Below are positions 43,060-53,692 of a stretch of 64,000 nucleotides of DNA, piece by piece (the first letter of the stretch is position 1; every line of letters starts with the position of its first letter). The position numbers and the translations under genes were made by a program. The stretch is taken from contig JXTC01000109.1 in NCBI GenBank assembly GCA_002914845.1, positions 216,058 to 280,057 of the forward strand, in the 5' to 3' direction. Origin of the DNA: Trema orientale. Lineage: Eukaryota > Streptophyta > Magnoliopsida > Rosales > Cannabaceae. Below the pieces are notes generated by a model that saw only the letters and a program-made list of their open reading frames with translations, did not search any database and was not told where the DNA came from.

Positions 43060-43270
43060 CTGTTTCACTTCTCGAAACTTTGTTTCATATGCTGAAACTC
43101 TGCCCATTTCACTTTCTGAAACTTTGTTTCGTATACCGAAATTCTACCATTTCACTTCGCACATATCGAAATCCAACCTATTTCACTCTCTATTTTGTGT
43201 ACCGAGACTCTGTCTATTTCACTTCTCAAAATTTTATTTCATGTACTGAAATTCTGTTCGTTTCATTTTA
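43060..43270 (+). repeat. Degenerate ~50-60-bp tandem repeats in the leader
   Basis: Four to five units built on 'catttcacttctcgaaac', 'tttgtttcatatgctgaaac' and 'tctgtcc' precede the gag region. Confidence 0.7.
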
Positions 43271-43364
43271 AATATTTTACTTGTTCTCTTTCTTCAATTT
43301 TAAAATTCAATTCCCTTCTTTTCTTTTCTCCTTTATATTATCATTCATCACGTTCTTTCAAATA

Positions 43365-46250
43365 GCCGACGAACAAAACCCGTTGACCATTGAGAATTCA
43401 ACTCAATGGGATGAATTCTTAGCTCAGTTGACAGCCACCATAGAAAATCTAAAACAATCATAAGAGCAAATGATGCAAGAGTTGATTCTGCTAAAAAATG
43501 CGAACGGACAGAGGACTACCAATCCCAATCCATCCAATCAAAATAATGACCCACATGTATTAGAAAGTTAAGATCCAACGCCACCAGGGACTTTTGGAGA
43601 CCCTATCAATCCTGCAGCTTCAACTCATACGTGTGCAACTAATGGGATTTCAAGTACATTCTTTGCTGGTGTTTACTAGAATAAATTTTCGGAAAATATT
43701 TTCATAAAATCATTTTCAAGAACACCATAGTTTTGTAAAATCAAGAGACGCAGCGGAATTGGTCATTTAAAATTTTTCTTTTTACAAAACGTTTTGGATC
43801 GTGATCTAACATAGATTAACTCTTGATCTAGACAAGAACAATACCCGGATTCACTCCACAATCTTCTCGTCTTCCCGTCTATTCTCGAAAGCCGTTTGAT
43901 TGATCCGGTGGGTGGTCACCTTCTTGATTCCCAACAAAGAGATCCTCAGACGAACAATAAGATGATCTTCTTGAACTGATTTCTCCGGGATGGCCGAAAA
44001 AATACCAAGGATGGTGAACCATAGTGTTGGCCGATTTCTGCTCTCTCTTTTCCCTCTGTTATGCATGTAACACTCTCTTCCAAAGGGGGTGTTTCACGTG
44101 TAGTTCATATTATGTGTAGTTAGAGAACTTTTCTCTTAACTATAGAGAGATTAGTAAACCCTAATGGGCTTATTGGGCTTAACTGATCATCAAATAACTA
44201 TTGGGCTTTAATTTGAGCTAGACAGGGGACCAGATGGATCCATAAAGCCCAAGCTCCAATAGACCATATACCCACTATTATAATTAACTCTTAATTATGA
44301 TTGGGCCTTGTCTATTAATATTGAGACACACCACTATAGGCCCAATATTGAACTCTTGGACTAAATGTCATTTATTTTTCTGTGAAGCTTATTAACAATT
44401 AATTAGCTTGATCCATTTAGCATATACTATACCTGCAGACATACCCCCAATGCAATACCGTACTAGTAGGGTGAAATTACCGTATTACCCCTCTAGTACA
44501 TATTTACCTTTGAGTTTCTATTTTTCATCTAATGGATAATAGTTGACTACGGTGTTTGTATCTGCTCATACTAACACAGTTAAATTCACATAGTGAATAC
44601 CGGGGCCCTGGTTTATATTATCCAAGTACTTGAAAAAACTCAAAGTGACATTATATGCATGGTGTCCATTATGAGAAATGTTCTACACATTTCATATACC
44701 TTATCTTCCAAGATACCGGAGTTTGAACCATAAATCGGAACTAGTCCTTTAGTAACTCAAGAAGACAAAACACATAAAAGCAAGTTCGTTAATCACTAGG
44801 ATTAAGGTCTTCTACAATAGTGCTAGATTAGTGAAATTAGAAATTTGAGTTACGGCACTTAACCTCAAATTCTAATTCACTAGGTCTTATTCGATGCTGT
44901 TATAACTTTCATATAACATACTAGTGTTTCTATTCGAAGACTCACTTCGATAATTAGAGACTTCATTAATTAAATAGACAACACTACATTCTATGGCATA
45001 GTAAAGTATTCCATCTTTAATATACAGAATGCGAACAATTTAATTTAGACATAATGAAATAAAGAATATAATGTCTCCCACATATAAACTCATCATACGA
45101 ATAATTCTTTATTACTCATTACATGTCTTGGAATCTTTTAGATGTTTGCATAAAATAAACATACACATCACATGTATATCAATGAGACATAAATGAAATA
45201 GAAATTCATAACATGGAATTTATCAATAATAAATAGATACTAAATAATCTAATAAATATTGTTTATAATGTCTAAATAATAAACTGCTTTATAGGACATT
45301 GTTCCAACATTCTTTACAAAGGAGCAGTTGCAAGATGTACTCAAAGAAGAAGCAGAGAGAGCTAGTAAGGTTGTTGCAGCCATAAATTTTCAACCTCCTT
45401 ATACTACACACATCCTTTCAAAGCCTTATCCCAAAGATTATGTGACTCCTGGATTCACAAAATTCGATAGGAAAAAGGGCAATACTAGAGAGTATGTTAT
45501 CAGTTTTCTAGACTATCTCCAAATTTACGCCATAGACCATGAATTAAACTTAAGAGAATTCTCAAAATTTCTTGTCGACTGTGCTTATTCATGGTTCGTC
45601 AACCTCCTGGCTGGCAATATCCACACATGGGAAGAATTAATAACAATATTTTGAACTAAATTCTTCATAGCAGAACCCAAGCTGAGCCTCACTGATCTCT
45701 CAAGTGAGACATAAAACAGAAATGAATCACTCACAAATTACGTAAATTGGTTCAAGGGAGCGGCACTAGATTGCAAGGAAGTCATTCAGGAAATAGAATT
45801 ATGCATCAAAGACACACAAGATGAATACAAAGTTCACATTGAAAATCATACCATTTCGAACTTTGCAGAATTGATTGTCAAAGTAAAGAACACTAAGAAA
45901 ACAGTAGAAAATCTGCGTAAAACCACACTTTTCAAAACAACTGCTTCCAAAAGGACAAGAGAAATAGTTTCTCTAATTGAGCATCATCAACCAAATCAAA
46001 GAAATATGCCTATTCCTCCACAAATACCTCTGACGCAAGAGCAAGTTTCAACTCTGATTCAAGCAATATTAGAGCATGGAGAATTACAGTGTCTCCATGC
46101 AAAAGGCCACCAACGCCTGAAGATATGAGAAATCCTAAATATTGTATTTATCATAGAAGGGTAGGCCATGCTACTTAAGACTGCTACAAAGTTCGTCGAG
46201 TCTATCATGATAAAGCCAAAAAGAATGAAATCATACATGATGAAGGAATT
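43365..46250 (+). pseudogene. Broken gag of the LTR element
   Basis: The gag polyprotein forms the virus-like particle of LTR retrotransposons. The N-terminal part (about 43365-43660) and the main part (45310-46250) are separated by a nested solo LTR. The longest intact frame, 45328-45654, shows the retrotransposon-gag pattern: YPKDYVTPGFTKFDRKKGN, then a helical core ending AYSWFVNLLAGNIHTWEEL. Stops or frameshifts occur near 43461, 43570, 45652, 45711 and 46126. A zinc knuckle of form C-x2-H-x4-H-x4-C follows at about 46143-46184 (CIYHRRVGHAT, a stop, DC). It is non-functional, and no pol follows. Confidence 0.8.
43664..45309. mobile_element. Nested solo LTR 1 (1646 bp)
   Basis: It interrupts gag. 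Termini are TGCTGGTG... and ...TTCCAACA, flanked by the perfect 5-bp duplication TTCTT (43659-43663, 45310-45314). Excising it and one duplication restores the gag frame across the junction, confirming the boundaries. It has no internal domain or coding region, so it is a solo LTR left by LTR-LTR recombination. Confidence 0.85.
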
Positions 46251-46468
46251 GAAAATAACCCTTTTCTAGATCATGGGAGAGGTTGATAAGAACTTGCATT
46301 GCTCATTAGAGCCCAAGTAAGTCCTCTCTACTGGCGAGCTTATAATTTACCAAATATATATATATTATGCATAATAATGCAAATACCTCATACTTGGAGA
46401 CTACTATACATATATATATATTTCTTTTTTATTCCAATAAAAAAGTTGACTTCAACTTCTTTTGATAT

Positions 46469-48122
46469 TGTTAAGTCCATAACAATGGAGTTATCTAGTA
46501 CTATTTTGCCTAGTTTTGCTATGTTCTTGTTTATATTAAGTTGTTTTAAGTATTTTTCTTGTTGTTTTGATGTTTTGTGTATTTGTGTATATAGGAGAAT
46601 AAAATAAGGGTATTTGATGTGAATTAAGGTGAATTTGTACCTCCAAAATAGATTTTTCAAACTATTAGGATCGAAGTTAAATCCGATACGGTCGTAACGC
46701 AATGAAAATAAGGAAAATCAGAATTCAAACGAAGAAATGGTGCACCCGGGAAGCCGTGGCGCCAAACCAGTGGAAAAGTGGCACTACAGCGCCAAAAGTG
46801 GTGCTGTAGCGCCAACTCTCGGGTAGTTTTTATGCCACAACACCAAAAATAGTGCCGCGGTGCCATCCCCTGTGTCCTGCGTCGATAATTGACAGCCAAG
46901 ATCAATTTTTTAACTATCCAATTATCCAAATTTGGCCTGCCTTAGGTTTCCACGAGCCACCTCTTTAAAACCCTATCTTTGGGGTTGAAAGAAGCATGTT
47001 GGGATAGAGAGAAAGAGATGGAGGCAGCCATAGAAGGAAAAGAAGAAGAGGAAGAAGAAGAAGAAGATAAGTTCGAAGATAAGTTCCAAGCCTCCATTTC
47101 TTGATTTTCTCCAAAATATCTACATCACTCTTTGTTCATACCATCTTTTCTTCAATTTCTTGTGAGTTTTTCTATGTATTTTTTATATTTAGAGAGAGGT
47201 ATTGCTGAGAGCAAATCTTAAAGAGAGGATTCAAGAGAGCAAGAACTAAGCTTAGAGGAGGAGCTTGACAACCTCTATGAACACCTTCAAGCTTTTCTAA
47301 GAGGGAATTCTTTAACTTTTCTCTCTTTGATTTTGTATTCTTTGAATTCGTTGGATTATAATGTTGTTGTTCTCAATTTATATTATGAACTAAATATTTC
47401 TTTGTCTAGTTTTACTATATGAACTAACCTTGAATATTTTGTTTGTTTATTTCTCTCCTATTTTATTAATTAAGTCCATTGTTGAGTTATTTGTTTTACC
47501 TTGTATTAATTGCTTCTATTTAATTGATCACTAGATAGATTATTGAGTGAAATCTTTATGAACTTAGGAAGGGAAATTTAGGTTTGGACATAGGTAGAAT
47601 AACATAAGATTACCTAATGTAAGGTGAGTTTGCATATGATAGGAATATGCCTATGTGACTTGTGCAATCTTTGTGTGAGAATAATTAAACTTAATGAATC
47701 TGGTCATTTTATGTTAGGAATAACATATTAGCTTGTCTAGGTGTTTTCACTTATGTCTTGGAAAGGATTTTATGAATATATTTGAATTCTCGGATGATAA
47801 ATCTAGTGGATTAATTAATGTAAGAGGGAGATTGCATGTTTAAAGGAATGTTGGGGAGTTAGTAAACCTATATATTTTTCTTATTGTTTATCTTTTATTC
47901 ATTTTGCATGCTAGTTTAGTTGCTTTATTTTATTTCTTAAAAATTTATATTTCGGTTGTTTGAATAAAGTTAGGATTGACCAATTTTAATACTTAGCTTA
48001 GATTTATTAGTCAATCCTCGTGGGTTCGACACTCTTAACTCCTAAATCTATATTACTTGTGACCGTGTGCACTTGCACGGGAGTGTGTGAGTATAATTTA
48101 TAGTTACACATTCTAACCAACA
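46469..48122. mobile_element. Nested solo LTR 2 (1654 bp)
   Basis: It starts TGTTAAGTCCATAACA and ends CTAACCAACA. Flanks are GATAT (46464-46468) and GTTAT (48123-48127), a 4/5 match taken as a decayed target duplication. The interior has LTR-like features: a GC-richer segment with repeated 'gcgccaa'/'gtggc' motifs near 46750-46870, and an end block 'tcctcgtgggttcgacac' common near the 3' ends of plant LTRs. It is unrelated to solo LTR 1. Confidence 0.65.
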
Positions 48123-48149
48123 GTTATCAGGAAAATTTTGCTTCAATAA

Positions 48150-48470
48150 AAAAGTCATGCGATATTCCAAAGCTGTCGACAAGATGATAATATCATGCGA
48201 TACGCCGGAGCTATCGACAAAATAATTTTTCTAAAATAAAAATCATATAATATGCCAGAGCTATCAATATGACAAGAATCATATAATAAGTCAGAGCTAT
48301 CGAAAATATGATTTCTCCAAAATAAAAATCGTACAATATGCCAAATCTATTAATATGACAAGAATCATATAATAAGTCAGAGCTAAAAATAACATCATGT
48401 GATACTCTAGAACTATCAACAAATATGACAAGAGCATATGATAAGCTTGAGTTATCAATAATGTATGCCC
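48150..48470 (+). repeat. Degenerate tandem repeats in the 3' internal region
   Basis: Units of about 45-55 bp carry 'aatatgccagagctatc', 'aatatgacaagaatcatata' and 'ataagtcagagctatcg'. The region replaces what would be pol in a complete element. Confidence 0.65.
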
Positions 48471-49040
48471 ATACCCACCTCTCTGTAAACATACTCGTAG
48501 CTTAATTATACAAGAGTGTCTTACCTGGGACGTCTTTGCCTGACTCAACAAGAGTGTCTCACTCGACTTAAGGATATCATGTCCAATTCAATTATCTAGA
48601 GTATCTCATTCCATTAATTGCAAAAATATATTTTCCTTGACTTAAAAATTCAATGAGTTTTATCTTATTAAATTCTTAAATTAAAATCATAAAATTTCTT
48701 TATAACAAATATTGGGAACTAGAATTAAATTGAAACTCTCACCAGTTTCTATTTCTCTTATTTTATTTCGAGTAATAATCAATATTTTTTCTCTATTTGA
48801 AAATTCGTTCTTTGCATTGACTAGTATTTCAATTTTGTAAAGGAATTATTTCATGTATGCATCTACCTGGTCTACATCTGCAGTCGCATGCATGCAACGA
48901 ATATTGCTCTTCTCCACATAATCTAGAGACATATGTGGAGAAACTATTGACGAGTTCCTTTAGCTATCGAAGTCAGAAGACAAAAATTAAAAATAATGAA
49001 TTCTAGTGAATGGTCACATTCATTATGGCTCAAGACTTAA

Positions 49041-50206
49041 TGTTTTAGAGTATTACTAATTATTAATAGTTAATTAGTATTGGAAAAAAAAAATTAAGTG
49101 TCAATTATTATGAAGAGCAAAAAAGTAAGACACATCTCTTGCATATGTGTCAACATTTAAGGCTTCCTCAAATTAGTGAAAGACACATTGCTGCCCAAGT
49201 GTCACTAAGCCATGAATTCCCAAGCTCTCAAAGTCGGCTACCACATGATCCAAACGCCTATATATATAATGCTTTGGCTTGTATTATGAGGGGACAAATG
49301 AATATGAGCTTTTTATTTCTCTCTTGCTCTGTTTTGCCAATTACTATCTCTCTTCTTTAATTTCTTTTTCTTATACTTTACCAAGTTTATATCATCATCA
49401 TCACACCATTAGTTTGTTGCTTTCTCCAAACCCATCGTCAACAAGTTATCATCTCTCGTTCTTCTCGTGAACTGCTCCTCAAGTTTAAATCAATTCGCAC
49501 TAATATACATATATATATATATTCATACCCTTATATTAGTATTATTATTAGTGTTGTTATTATATACTATTGTGACTTTCGGATATCGAACTACTCTCTA
49601 CAACTTCGTGTTTAACTTATAACATAAGTTCAGAGAAATTTGTACTCTTTATCACAATTTCTTAACATTATTATACATATATAAATATATATGCCTCTAG
49701 TTATAACTGGTCCTATTTAAATTCCAACTCTTTAATTTCAGTCATTTATTTTTCAATTATTTGTTATTATTATATTTTCTGATGGTATGGATGATATTAA
49801 CGCCTCAGAATTCTAACCCTTTTTACTCTAATTCTATCTGGTATTATGGACGGTATCACCTTCGCCAATTACTAACTATTTACTTTTCTGCACTTTATTT
49901 TTGTTGATAACTTCTAATTGACAATATGGTCGGTTTACTTGCCTCAATTAACTTCTAAAATTATTCCTGTTTATTATATTATTTTCATGCACACTAAGTG
50001 AGTCATCTTTGCAACCGCATATCTCGTTGAGCCATGTGGGAAGAATTATTTTATTAGGACCGCCTATCCTGTTTTGATACGTGGGAAGTATTGTGATGGC
50101 ACTTTCTGATGTGTACTTTAACGACCTAATCCAATAATTTCTGTTTCGACTTGATCAGATACAAGTCTTATTAATTAATTAAGAGAACAAGTTCAACCTG
50201 TGAACA
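49041..50206 (+). repeat. Right LTR
   Basis: It begins TGTTTTAGAGTATTACTA and ends CTGTGAACA. It carries one copy of the 294-bp segment that is doubled in the left LTR. A 'tatatatataatgctttgg' TATA-type stretch is at about 49259. Confidence 0.85.
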
Positions 50207-50211
50207 AGTTT

Positions 50212-51026
50212 TAAAATGCTTCTAATCTCTTTAATCCGAATTGTAAACCAATCAGGCTTTCGAAATCTTTGTTTTAATTTATTTCGATTGGATTGTATTT
50301 TATTAAGATCTTACATGAATAAGTACGAGTATATGATTTTCTTAACTATTTTAAATATATTTTTAACTTATAAATTTTTGAATATTATTTCTTCAATTTA
50401 GCTTGAATTTATTAACACTATATATAGAACCCAAACTGCATAAATCATAGCCCACACTAAACTGCATAATGTAGTACGGTTAATATGTTTCTTTTAACTG
50501 TAATGGTTAATGATTTCATTCTACCGCACCTTGCAGTTTGATTAAAAAATTTTACATAGTACCGCTCAATCTATACCATGCTCACCCTAGTATAATCAGC
50601 CATGATAAAAGATAAATAAAGAATATTTCATTTTTCGTGTTTATTTATGTATTTACTTACAAAATTAAGAAATAATTATTAGTAAGTTCCAAATAATTAG
50701 TGAAGTTAAAAAAAGAAATCGGATTTCTTTATTTGTAATGTTTCATCTGATTGCTCTTCAAAATATTAAGTGGCAAAGGGAGGCAGTAATTGATTCTTAT
50801 CAGTCAAAACAATGAAAGTGATATGACTTTACATGTTAGTATGTTACTACTTCTTGAGCCAAATATGTGGAAGTCATTATCCCAAAATAAATATACGTAC
50901 AACTGATTAGACATTTCCTTTTTTGAAAAAAAAAAAAAAGGAGTTAGATAAATCATATTTGTAAGAGATCACATTACGTAATTAACCCCCAAAAAAATCT
51001 GTCATACATTATCCTCTATCAGAAAT
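50212..51026. other. Intergenic
   Basis: AT-rich, with no gene or clear element recognised. Confidence 0.45.
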
Positions 51027-51035
51027 GAAAATACA

Positions 51036-51561
51036 GGATAAATAGCTATATTGGTCCTTAAATTGTGAGAAAAGTCTCACTTTGGTTCTTGAACTTTAAA
51101 TTACGTCATTTTGATCCTTAAACTATTAAAAAAAAATTTTATTTTAGTCTGTTTTTGTTAAATTTTTCATTTTATTCTTTACAGAATGAGCACGTGAGAC
51201 ACATTTGCTATTCTGTTATACTTATTTCATATCCAAAAGCATATTCCAGTACTATAAAGAAATTAAAATATGAATTGAAGCAATTTCAAAATGAATAGTT
51301 GAACAAAATTAAATTAGTTACACATTGGATAATAATGCAATATAAACATGTCCAAAACGTAATATTTTGTTAAAATTACTAATATATAATAAAAAATGTA
51401 ACTCATGTGCTCATTCTAATAAGAATCAAACAAAATGTATAGCAAAAAAGACTCAAATAAAGTATTTTAAATAATTTAAGGACTAATACGACGTAATTTA
51501 AAAGTTAAGGACCAAAGTGAAATTTTCTCTTTAGTTCAGAGACTAATAGAGTCATTTATCC
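51036..51561. mobile_element. Mutator-type MITE with ~100-bp terminal inverted repeats
   Basis: The left end GGATAAATAGCTATATTGGT and the complement of the right end GGATAAATGACTCTATTAGT match, and the similarity continues for about 100 bp ('tcactttggt', 'aattacgtc'). The flanks GAAAATACA and GAAAATATA match at 8/9 positions, as expected for a 9-bp Mutator target duplication. It is non-coding. A half copy lies at 8098-8345. Confidence 0.8.
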
Positions 51562-51858
51562 GAAAATATATCTCAAGCTCGGGTTATCGCAACAGTAGTG
51601 TTGTGAACGAAAATAGAAATATGATTCCAACAGTGAAAAATATTAATGAGTTTCCATTCCTACAAATTTATCCCTCTTTCTTCATTTTCTTTTTTTTTTT
51701 TCGTTTTTTCTTTCTTAATGTCCTTACTGCCATTCGAATTACGAACAGAAGGCTTTCCAAAGATTCATTTAAAAAAAAAAATCAGAGAAAAAAAAATTCA
51801 GAGCAAAACAAAAAGATTCATAAAAATACATAAAATAAATAAATAAAAAACTTATTAA

Positions 51859-51961
51859 AGTGTGGCCGTAAGCTCAGCTTGATAGTAATTACACCCACTT
51901 CTAATTTTGAGGTATTAAGTTCAAACCTCTCCACTCACAATTGTCAAAAAAAAAAAAAAGG
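51859..51961 (+). mobile_element. Short tRNA-derived SINE of a second family
   Basis: A-box-like GTAAGCTCAGCTTGATAG and B-box-like AGTTCAAACCTC are followed by a poly-A tail. The flanks ACTTATTAAA and ACTTACTAAA are a near-perfect target duplication. At about 100 bp it is shorter than the 14/25 kb SINEs. Confidence 0.65.
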
Positions 51962-51971
51962 ACTTACTAAA

Positions 51972-53692
51972 ACTTTGACCAAGTCAAACTAAAAATTTTT
52001 GAAAAACAACAATGCTGAACGTTGTATTAGTGAATACAATAGTTAACAGATAGGCTAACCGAGCCTCCTTTGCCACACGATACGTATAGCAAAATCGCAG
52101 ATTTTTGGGCTTATTTTAGATAAATGGGGTTTTGGACAAAAATATTTAAGAAAACAAAAATAATACCAAAAATATGACCTACCAAAATAATTGAGACTTT
52201 TGGGCTAGAAAATACAATGGCATTTTAGTAAATAATCATCATTTTGTCGAAACAGGCTCATATCTAAAATGCGCGACCTAGTAAGCCTAAAGCAAATGAC
52301 ATAAAACTAAATATCTATTTTTCAAATACTGTAATAAAATGACTGCTATATTAGTGGATATACAAGTATAAAATACAATGTACTCAGTACTCAGTATATA
52401 AACTAAAACTGGTATATAAATAGATATATTAAGTATAAAAATACATATATTTAGACATTTAGCTATAAAGAGAGAAAAACAGACATTTATTAAAACGACG
52501 TGTAAAAAAAGGATACTCACCATAAATTCTCTATGTGATAAAGGAAATTTGATTTTATATGATAAAATTAAAAAAAAAAAAAAACAGAAAACACATCCTA
52601 CTTCTTTTTGTTAATATATATCTTGAATTTATTTAGAACAACACTATTTTTTTTTTACCATAGACTTACAAAATATCATTTTTATAACCATGGCAAAAAG
52701 ACACCATTTACCACTTGAAGATGTACCTCTTCAAAACTTAAATTTGTCAAAAATATTTGACATAACTAAGTTTTTTCTTCTAATAGATCAGACTATTTGA
52801 AATTTTTCAATTTCTAGTATTCTAAAGTTGTATTTCGTTAAGAACTTTTATGTAATCAGGAAATGAACCTTACTAGTAGTAATTTATGGAAAATCTATAT
52901 TTTCTGGGAGTATTCTTTAGGATGAATTTTTTTTAAGACTGTCATGACTCACAATATTAGTGACGTATAGTTAGTGTATTAGTGATCGATTAATGATTGA
53001 TGCAAAAAAAATCATAAATTTATAATTATAAATATTTTAAGTCTGACTAATCGTCATTTTAATTATGACACGCCATTTTGAAAAATAGTCATAAAAAATT
53101 CATTTTGCCCAAATTACTCATAATCACATCCATTTCTCTCTATTTAATATCCTTTGATAGGTTGGGAAACTAGAGGGAAATTTAACAAATCTGAAATTTT
53201 TTAAGATTCAAATGATATTTCAGGACCAACTTTTAGAATTGATTTTTTTTTTTTTAAAGATAGTCTTAAATAGTCATGACCTTGTCATACTTTTTATGAC
53301 CTCTATGAGTAGTAGTCAATTTATAAGTAGTCCCCAAAAAATCATTCTTAAAAATAATCATAAAAGATCATTTTGCTTCAAATGTCATAATCCCACATTA
53401 GAGTTGGTGCATATTTTTTACTTAATTTTTAAGAATGGTCGTTAGAAAAATGGTAAATTTAAAATTCTGAACTCTTAAAATTTCTTTTTATATTTCCCTT
53501 CCAAACCAATTAGTTCTTTGGCTATTCAAAACCTTGCATGTGACGTACATATGCCCAATTTAATCCAATATTTAATAGTAATTAATTACAGAAAAGACTT
53601 AGTTTCCATAGTTTTTAAAAGTTAGTGACCTAATTGCCAAAAAAATAAAATAAAATAATGCATGATATACTGTTAATCCATGAAAAATATAA
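51972..53692. other. Intergenic
   Basis: No gene recognised. Segments around 52930-53110 and 53250-53380 share 'gtcatgac' and 'aatagtcataaaa' motifs in both orientations and may be decayed inverted-repeat elements. Confidence 0.4.

Larger units (their letters stand above)
41382..50206 (+). mobile_element. Gag-only Ty3-type LTR retrotransposon with two nested solo LTRs
   Basis: The element is bounded by TG...CA LTRs and a perfect 5-bp duplication AGTTT at 41377-41381 and 50207-50211. It has a left LTR (41382-42868), a primer-binding site (42873 on), a repeat-rich leader, a degenerate gag frame, then directly a 3' region and the right LTR (49041-50206). No protease, reverse transcriptase, RNase H or integrase sequence is visible. 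Removing the nested solo LTRs leaves roughly 5.5 kb. The two LTRs differ by several per cent by eye, so the insertion is not recent. The gag similarity suggests the Tat/Ogre or Athila side of Ty3/gypsy. Confidence 0.85.

Noticed and set aside
43851-44066. Minus-strand 71-codon frame, basic in composition
   Set aside because: It lies wholly inside solo LTR 1, has no homologous domain and is a chance frame.
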